The notes: generated from the sequence alone by a model not told the origin. Positions 6,759 through 16,868 are shown, numbered from the stretch's first letter. The stretch is 64,000 bases of DNA from Trichormus variabilis 0441 (GCF_009856605.1 NZ_CP047242.1:186001-250000), one strand, 5' to 3'. Numbers and translations are program-made.

Positions 6759-9341
6759 ATGATGATCTTCACTCTCAAAATTGCATCACTTACTTTCTGG
6801 AAGTCTATTCATCTCCGTCTCAATTTTACTCACTCAAAAAAACAATTCATTCATATGAAACGTTGGTTATTAGCTAACTTAATTGCTCTTTGCTCGTTTT
6901 TGTTCTTAGGAACAAACGCTGCTTGGGCAGTCGGTGGTGGCATTGCGCCGGGCGCACCGGGTGTTTCCTCTGTTTGGTCTTATGCTGGTAAGCAAGGCAT
7001 TGGAACATCCTATGAACAGTATGTGGATAATAAATATAGCGATCGCGCTCCTACAAATGCCATCTCCAAGGTTTGGTTTTCAATTGCTCAAGGTATTGTG
7101 ACAGAAACCGCCTATGGAGAAATCGATCGCGCCCAGATCAATGACTTACAATTCTTAGTCACAGGCAACGGTTTTTTTGATGAAGAGAAGGTTTCTACCA
7201 CCAGTAAGGTGGACTATCTAGATAAAGATAAGGATGGAAGGCCTCTTTCTCCTGCTTATCGTGTGATCAATAAAGATAAAGATGGTAAATACACCATTGA
7301 AAAGCACATCTTTACCGATCCTGATCACCAAACTTTGTTTACAAAAGTGATCTTTACTGCCAAAGAGGATAACGTTACCCCCTACATTCTGATTAATCCT
7401 CACATGAATAATACTGGCAAAGAAGATGTAGCTTTTGTTAAAAGCGATAGTCTCAATGCTAGGGAAGGAGAAATTGTTTATCTAAGTTTGAAGAGTTCAT
7501 TGCCTTTTGTGAAAACCTCAGCCGGATACGTAGCTCGTAGTGATGGCTATCAAGATTTAAAAGACAATGGGGTGATGGACTGGACTTATGACTACACTGA
7601 TCAGAGCAAGCCGGGGAGTGTAGCTATGATAGGTCAACTGCCTACCCTCAATAAAGGACAAACTTCCACCTTTAACATTGCTGTAGGCTTTGGCAGCACC
7701 TATCAAGAAGCAACCGAACAAGTCGATGCTTCTTTAAAAGAAGGGTACGAAAGTCTGTTAGCAAAATACAACGGTAAAGGCAGCGCCGTAGGCTGGGAAG
7801 ATTATCTAGCCAGTCTTAAAAATCTACCTGCCATGATTGCCAACACCGGTGACAAGGGTAAACAGCTTTATGCCAGTGCTTTCACCCTCAAGAGTATGGA
7901 AGATAAAGAAAATCCTGGGGCTTTAATTGCTTCTTTATCCGTTCCTTGGGGAGATACTGTGAACGCAGACACATTTGCCACAGGCTATCGAGCAGTTTGG
8001 CCGAGAGACTTTTATCAAGCAGCTATGGCTTTGTTAGCTTTAGGAGATAAAGAAACTCCCCTAACGGCTTTTAAATACCTTCCACAAGTGCAAGTGCAAT
8101 CAGATACACCAGGTAACGCTGGGGCTACAGGCTGGTTTTTACAAAAAACTCACGTTGATGGAACCTTAGAATGGCTGGGAGTGCAGTTAGATCAAACTGC
8201 CATGCCGATTATGTTGGGCTGGAAACTTTGGAAAGCCGGAGTGTTGTCGGATGGTGAAATCACTGAGCAATATCGCACGATGTTGAAACCTGCCGCAGAA
8301 TTTCTGGCTAATGGCGGTAATGTCAATATACATACCTCTGATCAAGCAAACAACCGCAAGATAAACCCACCAAGCACTCATCAAGAACGATGGGAAGAAC
8401 AATCAGGATATTCCCCCTCTACAACGGCTGCGATTATTACTGGGTTAGTTGCGGCGGGTGATATTGCTGAAAATGCAGCTGATGATCCTCTTGCAGCAAA
8501 ATATTATTTCAGTAAAGCAGATGAATATCAAAAGAATGTGGATAAATTTATGTTTACCACAACTGGAGATATTAAGAACTGTAATAGCTCCAGTGAATAT
8601 CTCCTGAGAGTTACCCCTAATGCAGATCCTAACGATGGAAGTCGCATCCACGACAACAATAGTTTGCTGGAAGCGGATGAACGCCAGATTTTAGATGGTG
8701 GTTTCTTGGAATTGGTACGTTATGGAGTCAGAAAGGGAGATGATGCTCACATTGCTGCCAGTGTTTGCGCCTTGGATAATATCAGCCTCTCAGAAGATTT
8801 AAGGGTGAGGTACGACATACCTTTTGATGGGAAAAAGTATCCAGGATTCCGACGCTATGGCAATGATGGCTATGGTGAACAAATCAACGATGGTAGTAAC
8901 TTTCGGGATATTGACGATGGCCAGAAAAAACTCCGCAGAGGTAGGATTTGGCCGTTCTTCACTGGTGAGCGTGGTCATTATGAACTTGAGTTAGCTAAGG
9001 CCAAAAATGGAGGCACTATTAGCGATCAAGATGTTGCTAAACTACGTGATACTTATGTACGAGCAATGGAATATTTTGCTAACGAAAGTCTCATGCTTCC
9101 TGAACAAGTATGGGATGGTGTTGGCGAGAATAAGGCTCATAATTACATCACTGGAGAAGGAACGAATAGCGCCACACCTTTAGCTTGGGCGCACGCCGAA
9201 TATATTAAGTTAGTCAAATCATTGACTGATAAGAATGTTTGGGATTCCTACCCCATTGTTCAGGCAAGATACCAATCTTCGGAATCTCTTACTGCCTCAA
9301 GTTCTCATCCGAACGGCACTAAGATCAGCGCAAATCCTTAA
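6759..9341 (+). CDS. Exported glucoamylase, glycoside hydrolase family 15
   Basis: It should release glucose from the non-reducing ends of alpha-1,4 (and alpha-1,6) glucans outside the cytoplasm. An N-terminal beta-sandwich (about residues 60-345) precedes the (alpha/alpha)6 barrel, marked by GYRAVWPRDFYQAAMALLALGD. The general acid is in RWEEQSGYSPST (544-555) and the general base in LPEQVWDG (Glu782). AGAGGA at 6745-6750 lies 8 bp before ATG 6759, supporting this start. However, a classic signal peptide begins 32 residues later at ATG 6855 (MKRWLLAN...AAWA), so either a long n-region is used or the true start is 6855. It is the last gene of the accessory plus-strand cluster, 66 bp after the propeller gene. 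Confidence 0.9.
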   Translation: MMIFTLKIASLTFWKSIHLRLNFTHSKKQFIHMKRWLLANLIALCSFLFLGTNAAWAVGGGIAPGAPGVSSVWSYAGKQGIGTSYEQYVDNKYSDRAPTNAISKVWFSIAQGIVTETAYGEIDRAQINDLQFLVTGNGFFDEEKVSTTSKVDYLDKDKDGRPLSPAYRVINKDKDGKYTIEKHIFTDPDHQTLFTKVIFTAKEDNVTPYILINPHMNNTGKEDVAFVKSDSLNAREGEIVYLSLKSSLPFVKTSAGYVARSDGYQDLKDNGVMDWTYDYTDQSKPGSVAMIGQLPTLNKGQTSTFNIAVGFGSTYQEATEQVDASLKEGYESLLAKYNGKGSAVGWEDYLASLKNLPAMIANTGDKGKQLYASAFTLKSMEDKENPGALIASLSVPWGDTVNADTFATGYRAVWPRDFYQAAMALLALGDKETPLTAFKYLPQVQVQSDTPGNAGATGWFLQKTHVDGTLEWLGVQLDQTAMPIMLGWKLWKAGVLSDGEITEQYRTMLKPAAEFLANGGNVNIHTSDQANNRKINPPSTHQERWEEQSGYSPSTTAAIITGLVAAGDIAENAADDPLAAKYYFSKADEYQKNVDKFMFTTTGDIKNCNSSSEYLLRVTPNADPNDGSRIHDNNSLLEADERQILDGGFLELVRYGVRKGDDAHIAASVCALDNISLSEDLRVRYDIPFDGKKYPGFRRYGNDGYGEQINDGSNFRDIDDGQKKLRRGRIWPFFTGERGHYELELAKAKNGGTISDQDVAKLRDTYVRAMEYFANESLMLPEQVWDGVGENKAHNYITGEGTNSATPLAWAHAEYIKLVKSLTDKNVWDSYPIVQARYQSSESLTASSSHPNGTKISANP

Positions 9342-9344
9342 GAT

Positions 9345-9432
9345 GTAAGGGTTTAAGGGTGTAGGGGTGTAGGGGTGTAGGGGTTCAATGCAAAAAAACT
9401 ACCCTTGAAAGCCCCTACACCCAGTTACACCA
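9345..9432. repeat. TGTAGGGG tandem repeat with inverted partner
   Basis: Three to four copies of GGGTGTAGG occur at about 9355-9383 and an inverted CCCCTACACCC at 9413-9423, forming a hairpin between the convergent glucoamylase gene and the next minus-strand gene. The same word family makes a perfect 14-bp hairpin at 36516-36559. It may act as a transcription barrier for both strands, but it is primarily a dispersed repeat. Confidence 0.6.
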
Positions 9433-9515
9433 AGATTTTCACCTTTACACGCGTGACATTCAGCATAAGTCAACATCAATCCCTATCAGGGATAGCACAA
9501 TAGCTTAAATCGAAA

Positions 9516-11570
9516 CTACTGCCCATTAATAATAGTTGAAGGCTCAAATTGCTCAGGTTGAGGCTGAGGTGCAGGATTGAGAAATTGCTGCCAAATTTTA
9601 ATTTGTTCCTGCGCCGCACTATAAGCAGAACTACTGCGTGGAATTAACCTAGCAGTTTCGATCGCCTTAGACATATCAGAACTACCCTCAGAACGAGCAA
9701 TATCTAGTATTTGCTGACCCCATTGATCAATAGCTACATTTGCATCCATCCGCAAAATACTATTATTAGATACCTGATTAGCTATGCGTATTGCTTCTGC
9801 TAGAGCTTGTGAAGTTCCAGCCGCGGCCACTTCCCTGGCGCGATTCCAATTATCTCTAGCGCGAATTTGCGATCGCCAGTCATCAATTGCCGTTTGTGCT
9901 TCCCCAGACAGCGCCCGTCCGGAGGATGCTATTGTTTGAGCTGCATTAATCGCCGCCGACAAGTCACCCCGCGCCGCAAACTCCCGCGCTTGATCTAAAT
10001 AAGGTTGGTCTTGAATGCGCTGTACCTTGCCTACCCAAGTTCTAATTCTTCTGCGTGCTTCTGGATATAAAGCCCGACCTTGACGAATTTGACCAGCTTC
10101 CGCGATCGCCGCCTGCAAAGAGTTAACATCGTCTAACAAAGCAATTTGTTCAGCCCGATCCAAATATGGTCTATCTTCGATAGTTTCAACTTGCGACTGC
10201 CAACGGTTGATATTTTGTCTAGCTTCGGAACTACGAGGATTACCACCAGGAATCATCTGTGCTTCCGCGATCGCCGCTACTAAGTCATTGATTGTACCTT
10301 GATTAGCTAATCCCTGTGCCTTTTCTAGACGGGCAACATCTTCAATTTCCAACTGCCAACGGCTAATTAACTGTTGAGCTTTATCATAGTTTGGTCGAGA
10401 TGCGTTAATTTGTTGCGCCTGGCTAATTGCCGTTTCCAAACCTGCAATATTACCCAACCAAGCATTCCTTTGAGCATCACCCAAAGCAATAAAATCTTCA
10501 ACTTCCGTTTGCAATCCAGTACTTTCAGGAATTTGCCTGGCAATTTCTAAAGCTGTATCTGCGTCCCGTGCATCCATCTTTGCCTGTGCCAACTCCAGCA
10601 TCTTGCGTCCAAATGCCGGAATTGATTCTTGGGCTTTGCGATACAAGTAACTTTTCTGCTCAATAGACTCCGCCAGTTTAATTGCTTCTAGTAAATTATC
10701 TACCTCTTTACTATTAGCCAATCTTTGGGCTTTGTCTAACTTGTCCACATCCTCCTTGGATGAGGTGATAATATCGTTGAGTTCGTCGTATTTGGCGCTT
10801 GCCCAATATTTATTATCTACACGCAGTAATTGAGAAGCGACCATAAACGCTGATTGCCAGCGTTGTTGCCGCAATTCTTCTTCTGCTTCTGTGTATATGC
10901 CTTGAGCTTGGTTCCAAATCGTTTGCCACTTGCTGATTTGTTCATCTACCAATTTATAAGCAGCCAGGTCTTCAGGGATTTTTTTGGCTGTAGCGATCGC
11001 CTGTTCTAAATTCCCTGCCTGAAAACTCTCGTCTGCTAATTGTAAAACATCCCGCGACCACTTTTCTAAAAACCTGTCAGCTTCCCCCCGCAATGGGTGA
11101 TCCTGTGGTAATTGCTTGACTAAAGCGATCGCTTGCAACAAGTCATCAACCGTTTGTTTAGAAGCTGCCAACTGAGCGCAATGTATCCGCACTGAAGCAC
11201 TTGCCAAAGGCCAAAAAATCGCGGGACAGTTAGGCGCGGATGGCAACTTCAGGAGCATCGCCATTGCCAGAAACCCGATACCACCAGGAAGGAGCGTTAA
11301 CAATAAAGCCCAACCGACCCAACCCTGCATCCAGCGAGGCAACTTAACAAAACTTTTTTTAGTAAAATTAGTTACTTGTGATTGCTGACTTATAGGTAAT
11401 TCTTCGGTACTATAATCTAGTCGTTGCCTCACCGTATTAGCAGAACCAGGAGCCGGGACACCAAATGCTGGGGTATCACCGACTTGTGGCGATCGGGACA
11501 CACCGTCCATTTCATCTGGTTTTCTTCCTCTGGTTGGATGCCAACTTTCTGGGATATCCCGCTCTGTCAT
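9516..11570 (-). CDS. Membrane-anchored helical-repeat protein, function unknown
   Basis: A 684-residue protein with a polar N-terminal tail (1-80), one clear transmembrane segment (about 84-107, WVGWALLLTLLPGGIGFLAM) and a long helical C-terminal part. The latter is made of degenerate repeats with the pattern A-x2-I-P/S...A-x2-I-x2-W (for example LEIARQIPES, AIRIANQVSNN, AIETARLIPRS), probably TPR-like helical pairs. The segment CPAIFWPLASASVRIHCAQL after the membrane helix looks like a cyanobacterial family signature. Similar proteins are often auto-named chromosome segregation ATPase, but I see no Walker motif, so that name is not supported. It is monocistronic and ends near a hairpin shared with the glucoamylase gene. 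Confidence 0.7.
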   Translation of the reverse strand: MTERDIPESWHPTRGRKPDEMDGVSRSPQVGDTPAFGVPAPGSANTVRQRLDYSTEELPISQQSQVTNFTKKSFVKLPRWMQGWVGWALLLTLLPGGIGFLAMAMLLKLPSAPNCPAIFWPLASASVRIHCAQLAASKQTVDDLLQAIALVKQLPQDHPLRGEADRFLEKWSRDVLQLADESFQAGNLEQAIATAKKIPEDLAAYKLVDEQISKWQTIWNQAQGIYTEAEEELRQQRWQSAFMVASQLLRVDNKYWASAKYDELNDIITSSKEDVDKLDKAQRLANSKEVDNLLEAIKLAESIEQKSYLYRKAQESIPAFGRKMLELAQAKMDARDADTALEIARQIPESTGLQTEVEDFIALGDAQRNAWLGNIAGLETAISQAQQINASRPNYDKAQQLISRWQLEIEDVARLEKAQGLANQGTINDLVAAIAEAQMIPGGNPRSSEARQNINRWQSQVETIEDRPYLDRAEQIALLDDVNSLQAAIAEAGQIRQGRALYPEARRRIRTWVGKVQRIQDQPYLDQAREFAARGDLSAAINAAQTIASSGRALSGEAQTAIDDWRSQIRARDNWNRAREVAAAGTSQALAEAIRIANQVSNNSILRMDANVAIDQWGQQILDIARSEGSSDMSKAIETARLIPRSSSAYSAAQEQIKIWQQFLNPAPQPQPEQFEPSTIINGQ

Positions 11571-11722
11571 CTCTCACACCAAAATAGTTGAATAGCGATC
11601 TGTTTTAGAATGATAATGCTATTTTTGCCATAGTAACTTTCTTATAATTTAAAAGCTACTTGTTACATTATCTTTCCTTTGAATACCATTAATAATTAGT
11701 AGATCCAGATCCCTTTTATACA

Positions 11723-12628
11723 TTAACCCGACACAGAAGACTCAGTTTGCAAATCCACAATTAATTGAGTGAGATGCTCACTGCTTGCTTGATAAACCCT
11801 GCCACAAAAATCGCAAGTCGCTTCAGCTCCATCATCTTTAACAATCATATCTTGTAATTCGGCTTCTCCCAACATCTTTAATGCTCCTAACACGCGATCG
11901 AATGAGCAACCGCAATGAAAGCGCAGTATTTGGCTTTCGGGAAAAATCGTCAGCCCCATATCACCCAGCAAATCGTGAAAAATTTCCGGCAAAGTTTTAC
12001 CCGCTTGCAACAACGGCGTAAACCCTGACAAAGCCCCCACCCTCGATTCTAATTTCGCCACTAAAGCTTCATCCCTAGCCGCTTTCGGCAACACCTGCAC
12101 TAGCAAACCGCCAGCCGCCGTTACACCACCAGCCCCGACAAACACCCCTAACATCAATGCCGAAGGTGTTTGCTCAGAAGTCACGAGGTAATGAGCCACA
12201 TCATCACCAATTTCACCAGAAACCAGTTCTACTGTACTAGAGTAAGGGTAGCCATACCCAATATCTCTGACAACATAAAGATAGCCATTTCCTACCGCGC
12301 CACCCACATCTAATTTACCTCTGGCATTGGGAGGCAATTCTATATGTGGATTGCCTACATAACCGCGCACCGTCCCATCCAAGCCAGCATCTACCAAAAT
12401 CCCAGCCAAAGGCCCGTCACCCTTCACCCGGACGTTCACCCTAGAACCAGCTCGTTTCATGCTAGAAGCCATCAACAAGCCAGCCGCCATCGTCCGTCCC
12501 AAAGCAGCCGTAGCGACATAAGAAAGCTTGTGACGCTGTCTTGCTTCTTCCGTCAACCGTGTGGTAATCACACCAACTGCACGAATCCCGCCATCAGCTG
12601 CCGTGGCGCGAATTAATTGATCCGCCAT
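11723..12628 (-). CDS. hslO: Redox-regulated holdase chaperone Hsp33
   Basis: Hsp33 binds unfolding proteins when its C-terminal zinc centre is oxidised. The zinc cysteines are visible as FHCGCSFDRV and CDFCGRVYQ. The N-terminal domain reads MADQLIRATAADGGIRAVGVITT and contains ALGRTMAAGLLM and VRVKGDGPLAGI, as in the family. I start at ATG 12628 rather than the TTG five codons upstream because it gives the family-typical MADQLIRA start, with an AAGG box just upstream. The length of 301 residues is normal. Protection against oxidative unfolding would suit a genome segment that also makes an H2O2-generating oxidase, but that link is only inference. Confidence 0.96.
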   Translation of the reverse strand: MADQLIRATAADGGIRAVGVITTRLTEEARQRHKLSYVATAALGRTMAAGLLMASSMKRAGSRVNVRVKGDGPLAGILVDAGLDGTVRGYVGNPHIELPPNARGKLDVGGAVGNGYLYVVRDIGYGYPYSSTVELVSGEIGDDVAHYLVTSEQTPSALMLGVFVGAGGVTAAGGLLVQVLPKAARDEALVAKLESRVGALSGFTPLLQAGKTLPEIFHDLLGDMGLTIFPESQILRFHCGCSFDRVLGALKMLGEAELQDMIVKDDGAEATCDFCGRVYQASSEHLTQLIVDLQTESSVSG

Positions 12629-12858
12629 GAAGAACCTTACCAATAATAATTTCTTAACAAATGCTCTGGCTGTTAAGCTAGAGGCATAAAAATATTATCC
12701 TATTATAACAAAACTTAACTTATACAAAACTTACGCCAGCATCCGCAGTTAAAGATGTTTCATGATGAACAGCTTTGGTCATGGGTAATGGATAATCAAG
12801 TTGTTGATCTGTGATTTAGGATGGCTATAGCAACCTAATATTCATCTCGCTTTTACAA

Positions 12859-13239
12859 ATGCTAGGTAATTTTCAACAAAGCCAACTGCGTATCGAAATA
12901 GCAGCATCAGCAAACACCATTCATGATAGTCTGCTGCGTCCGGTCCAACTAGAAAAATGGTTGATGGGACAACGATTTGCGCCAGGAACACCAGATGAAC
13001 TACACGAAGGATTGCAGTTTACAACCTGGGCTGGGCCGGTAGCAATTCATCATCGAGTAGATGTAGCCAAGCCCAACTGTCTGCGCTTGCTACTCAGTGG
13101 TGGTATCGATGGTTTTCATGAATGGTACTGGGGAGACGGTTGGGTACAGTCGCGTTTAGAAGGGGTGTCACTTTTACCCTTGAATTTGGGACAAACCTTG
13201 AGTTTATTAAGTTTGCGCCAGTTTTTGGCAACTCAATAA
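12859..13239 (+). CDS. SRPBCC-like (START/polyketide cyclase fold) small protein
   Basis: A 126-residue protein without signal peptide. The opening QLRIEIAASANTIHDSLLRPVQLEKWLMGQ has the beta strand, two helices and Lys-Trp spacing typical of SRPBCC/AHSA1-like ligand-binding proteins. It is followed by FTTWAGPVAIHHRVDVAKPNCLRLLLSGGIDG (beta sheet) and a C-terminal helix. Such proteins bind hydrophobic ligands in a central groove; the ligand is unknown. It stands alone, convergent with the Uma2 gene 12 bp away. The call rests on pattern, not on a unique motif. Confidence 0.55.
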   Translation: MLGNFQQSQLRIEIAASANTIHDSLLRPVQLEKWLMGQRFAPGTPDELHEGLQFTTWAGPVAIHHRVDVAKPNCLRLLLSGGIDGFHEWYWGDGWVQSRLEGVSLLPLNLGQTLSLLSLRQFLATQ

Positions 13240-13251
13240 AAATAAAAACTT

Positions 13252-13848
13252 CTAATCCTCAGCAGATAAAACTTGCTCAACGGTTAATCTCAACTCTGGA
13301 AAAGTTAGAGATTGAATAGATTCTGTACCAACAAACTCCACTGGCTCATATAATTCGTCAATCAAGCTGAAAACAGTCACTTTGTTGGTTAACGGATCAA
13401 CAATCCAATACTCTGGAATATTGAGAACGTTATACTCAACTCGCTTGGCTCGATAATCTACAGTTTTTGTTGATTCACTGACAACTTCCACTACCAACAA
13501 AGGAGGTAGTTCATTCAGTTCAATCACTGCTTCTCGGTTTCTCAAATCTCGCCATTGAGTTAATAGAATCACAACTACATCGAGAACTCTTGATGTATCC
13601 CATTTCCCTGCACGAGGAGAACGAACACCAATAACCATTTTTTGAGAAGTCCAATCTAACTTCTGGTGGCGAATTTCATCTCGAAAGGAGTTATTAAGAA
13701 AACCTACTATCGCCCCATGTTGTCCAGTTCCCAGACTCACAGGAATTAGTTCTCCATTGACCAATTCATAGCAAGTATCAGTCCCATCATAATAAGCAAG
13801 ATACTCTTCAAAGGTAAATTTTTTAGTAACTGCTGGGGTTGTAGCCAT
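13252..13848 (-). CDS. Uma2-family protein (DUF820, PD-(D/E)XK nuclease-like)
   Basis: A 198-residue member of the Uma2/DUF820 family, greatly expanded in cyanobacteria. Hallmarks are [24 protein letters not shown] near the N-terminus, RVLDVVVI and [13 protein letters not shown] (the Asp and the Glu-x-Ser part of the PD-(D/E)XK-like core), [20 protein letters not shown] and the final VFSL...EPVEF strands. The fold resembles restriction endonucleases, but biological roles are mostly unknown; these genes move frequently. A second, divergent copy lies at 54946-55515. It is transcribed in the same direction as, and 49 bp downstream of, the universal stress protein gene. Confidence 0.88.
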   Translation of the reverse strand: MATTPAVTKKFTFEEYLAYYDGTDTCYELVNGELIPVSLGTGQHGAIVGFLNNSFRDEIRHQKLDWTSQKMVIGVRSPRAGKWDTSRVLDVVVILLTQWRDLRNREAVIELNELPPLLVVEVVSESTKTVDYRAKRVEYNVLNIPEYWIVDPLTNKVTVFSLIDELYEPVEFVGTESIQSLTFPELRLTVEQVLSAED

Positions 13849-13897
13849 AGTGGAAAGTAGGGAAAAGCCGACTTTAACTCTAATTTAACCTCTAACC

Positions 13898-14323
13898 TCA
13901 CTTGGGCTTGACTACCAAAACTGAGCAATTAGCTTCTTCTACTACTTGATTGCTGACAGAACCTGATACAATGCGCTTCATGCCAGTTAAGCCGCGACTG
14001 CCAATAATAATTAAGTCAGTTTGATAAATATTAGATAAACGAATAATCTCTTCTGCTGGGTCGCCTGTCACCAGTTCTAACTCAGTTTTAACTGATAACT
14101 TATCTTGATAATATTGCAATTGTTTTTCAATTTGAAAATAAGAACCTGTAGTAGATTCTGGGTGGGGAAGGTCAGCAGGTAATTCCATCTCTGAATCTGC
14201 TGTAGGAAACACATGACACAGAACTACTGTGCCGTCCGGTGACAATACTAATTCATCTAATGCCTGAACTACTCGTGGGGCAATTTCTGAACCATCTAGC
14301 GCTACCAAAACATTCTTTACCAC
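13898..14323 (-). CDS. Universal stress protein, UspA family
   Basis: A single-domain Usp of 141 residues from a GTG start. I place the start at GTG 14323 because GGAGGAGG (14339-14332) lies exactly 8 bp upstream and the product then begins VVKNVLVALDGSE, the family's normal first strand; a 12-residue upstream extension would contain that RBS. The ATP-binding signature G-x2-G-x9-G-S is present as GSRGLTGMKRIVSGSVS, so it should be an ATP-binding type. DLIIIGSRG and ANCSVLVVK are the remaining core strands. Its role is in stress survival; the specific trigger is unknown. Confidence 0.92.
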   Translation of the reverse strand: MVKNVLVALDGSEIAPRVVQALDELVLSPDGTVVLCHVFPTADSEMELPADLPHPESTTGSYFQIEKQLQYYQDKLSVKTELELVTGDPAEEIIRLSNIYQTDLIIIGSRGLTGMKRIVSGSVSNQVVEEANCSVLVVKPK

Positions 14324-14544
14324 TGCTGTTGCCTCCTCCAGAGTAGATCCCTGATACAAGTAGATAAACCAAGCGTACTGGCAGCTACACCTACAATCAA
14401 TGACTCAAATTAGCTCTAAGTTTGTATGGTAGGTCTTCCCTATCCGGAGCTTTTTGTCCTTGAGGGTCTAGCTGGCCAGAGTCTCAGTTTGCAACCACTG
14501 AGTAACTTTTACCAAAAGTATAGGAAAAAATTAAACATTCCTCA

Positions 14545-15846
14545 TCATTCATCTTGCTGAATTCGCCGCTTCACTGAGTCAGCGTGAGAGGGTAAGCCCT
14601 CGGCTGTGGCTAAAGCGTCAATGGCTCCAGCTACCTTATTGAGTGCAGTTTGGGAATACTGAATGATGCTGGAATGTTTGAGGAAAGTTTCTACACTTAA
14701 GGCAGAGGCATAACGGGCAGCACCAGATGTAGGTAAAGTATGGTTGGGGCCGGCTAGATAGTCCCCTACTGCTTCTGGTGTGGAATAACCGAGGAAGATA
14801 GCACCAGCATGGCGAATGTTGGGTAATACAGCCCAAGGATCTTTAACTTCTAACTCTAGGTGTTCTGGTGCAAATTCATTGGAGAGTTCTGCGGCTGCAT
14901 CTAGGGATTCTACCAACACGATTAAACCGTAATGAGCGATCGCTTTTTCGGTATCTATCCGCCGTGGATGATCTACCAATTGTCTTTCCACTGCTACTTG
15001 CACATTCTTCGCTAGAGCTGGGTCTGTGGTGAACAAAATTGCCGCCGCCATTGGATCGTGTTCCGCCTGTGCCAGCATATCAGTGGCTACATGGACGGGA
15101 TTTGCTCCTTCATCGGCAATAATCAGCACTTCACTAGGCCCGGCTAAGGAATCGATCCCCACAGTGCCGTAAACCAGTTTTTTCGCCAAAGTGACATAGA
15201 TGTTACCAGGGCCAGTAATTACATCCACCTTGGGGATTGTCTCTGTACCATAGGCTAAAGCAGCGATCGCTTGCGCCCCACCTACCCGATAAATTTCTTG
15301 TACTCCCACTTCTTGAGCTGCTACTAACACTGCGGGATTAATCGCTTTCTGTGCGCCTGGTGGTGTCGCCATTACTATACGCGGTACACCAGCCACCTTC
15401 GCCGGAATTGCGTTCATCAGCACTGTACTGACGTAAGCAGCACGACCACCAGGAACATACAAACCCGCACGGTCTACAGGAGTGTAGCGTTTGCCCAGTA
15501 CAATATCATCATCGCCAAAGTGTACCCAGCTTTTGGGGACTCGCTGACGATGAAAAGCTTCAATTTGGCGGCTAGCTAGCTGAATCGCCTCCAGCAGTTC
15601 CTTGGATACCTGTTGGTAAGCTGCGTCCAGTTCTGAACCTGTAACGCGTAACTCTTCAGCTTTGAGAATTTGATTGTCAAATTCATCTGTGTAATGCAAA
15701 ACAGCTTTGTCGCCTTGGCGTTTCACTGCTTGCAACACTTCCCGCACAGTTGCTTCCTTGTGAAGCACCTGTTCGTCGTGAGTGCGATCGCAGATTCTTT
15801 GCAGTTCTGCTTTAACATCTGCCTGCTGAGTAATGATTCGCAGCAT
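14545..15846 (-). CDS. hisD: Histidinol dehydrogenase
   Basis: It catalyses the last two steps of histidine synthesis, L-histidinol to L-histidine, using NAD+ and zinc. Recognisable blocks are YVPGGRAAYVSTVLMNAIPAK, VITGPGNIYVTLAKK and GPSEVLIIADE (nucleotide and substrate binding). Candidate zinc ligands lie in MLAQAEHDPMAA (Gln and His), VGDYLAGPNHTLPTSG (Asp) and GLPSHADSVKRRI (His). The length of 433 residues is typical. It is not in a his operon, as usual in cyanobacteria where his genes are scattered. A hairpin lies upstream in the leader on this strand (15969-16006), with no evident His-codon leader peptide. Confidence 0.97.
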   Translation of the reverse strand: MLRIITQQADVKAELQRICDRTHDEQVLHKEATVREVLQAVKRQGDKAVLHYTDEFDNQILKAEELRVTGSELDAAYQQVSKELLEAIQLASRQIEAFHRQRVPKSWVHFGDDDIVLGKRYTPVDRAGLYVPGGRAAYVSTVLMNAIPAKVAGVPRIVMATPPGAQKAINPAVLVAAQEVGVQEIYRVGGAQAIAALAYGTETIPKVDVITGPGNIYVTLAKKLVYGTVGIDSLAGPSEVLIIADEGANPVHVATDMLAQAEHDPMAAAILFTTDPALAKNVQVAVERQLVDHPRRIDTEKAIAHYGLIVLVESLDAAAELSNEFAPEHLELEVKDPWAVLPNIRHAGAIFLGYSTPEAVGDYLAGPNHTLPTSGAARYASALSVETFLKHSSIIQYSQTALNKVAGAIDALATAEGLPSHADSVKRRIQQDE

Positions 15847-16574
15847 GGAGTAAGGACAATGCCAAAATTTAGAATATACCCGCCTGAGAATTATTTTTAC
15901 TTTTTACCCCAAAGGATACCAAGCTTCATTTAACTCTCTCTTCTAGCTTAACCTGGATTTTTTTGATACTCCCCCAAGGCACCCAGCACCTGATTTACTT
16001 GGGGAGGCAACTAAATTTCTCAGTCCGATTGCCTTTATTGACTACGGCAGGGAGTAGGAGCGCCAATCCTTTATTCCCTTAAACCTCTTTCCTTAAATTT
16101 CTGAGTAGCAGGATTGTGCTGACGCACATCTAGTTCTCGTGTAATTTATCAGGAAAAACAGGCTCTGATGATAATTTTTACTTATGTTTATCTTTTAGTA
16201 ACTAGTCTTGGTCGTAGATAGATGATGTAATGGCTTTTATACCGCTACTTCCACTGATCAATTCTTACCGTTTTTCATGAAATTAAATTCATTTTGGTAA
16301 CGAACTAAACAACTGGTGTTCTTACTACTTGACTTAGTTTGTCAGAATTTGAGAATGGATATTTTTTGATTAGAGTACCTTATTTTAAACTGTTTTCTTC
16401 GGTTTAGCACACACTAGTGATCTTATTGTTGATTTTGTTACCCATATATGCTTACTGAGCTTCAGAAAAAACCTGACTGAAAAAATTTTCCTAAATTCTC
16501 ACATTGGCAACACAAATGCTATATTAGTAAGTCTAGTAGTGTGTGTACATATAATTTTCTTTTTGGAATCGACT
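15847..16574. other. Intergenic region between divergent hisD and rpsT
   Basis: This stretch of about 730 bp holds the upstream regions of hisD (minus) and rpsT (plus). CTCCCCCAAG at 15969-15978 pairs with CTTGGGGAG at 15998-16006, a hairpin that would lie in the hisD leader. The rest is AT-rich with no convincing gene; the short frames in it lack codon bias, RBS and homology signals. No canonical promoter could be fixed by eye. Confidence 0.5.
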
Positions 16575-16868
16575 GTGGCTAATAATAAGTCTGCCCTTAA
16601 ACGCGCCCAAATCGCAGAACGCAATCGGGTACGTAACAAAACCTACAAATCATCAGTTAAGACACTGATGAAAAATTACCTAAGCGCTGTACAAGCTTAT
16701 GCGGCTAATCCTACTCCAGAATCAAAACAGGAAGCGCAAACACGCCTAGCTGCGGCTTACAGCAGAATTGACAAAGCAGTCAAACGGGGCATACTCCATC
16801 CCAACAACGGGGCTAGGAAAAAGTCCAGGCTCGCCAGCAAACTCAAACCCATCGAGCAAACAGCATAA
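16575..16868 (+). CDS. rpsT: 30S ribosomal protein S20
   Basis: It binds the 5' domain and helix 44 of 16S rRNA in the 30S subunit. The sequence [26 protein letters not shown] followed by Lys/Arg-rich helices and [26 protein letters not shown] is the S20 signature. The GTG at 16575 is chosen as start because S20 proteins begin MANNKSA; an upstream extension of 12 residues ([11 protein letters not shown]) is not family-like. A GGA box lies about 8 bp upstream. Length 97 residues is normal for cyanobacteria. It is followed after a repeat-filled spacer by tatD. Confidence 0.97.

Noticed and set aside
9516-11570. Chromosome segregation ATPase
   Set aside because: No Walker A or B or hinge is visible; the protein is a single-span helical-repeat protein.
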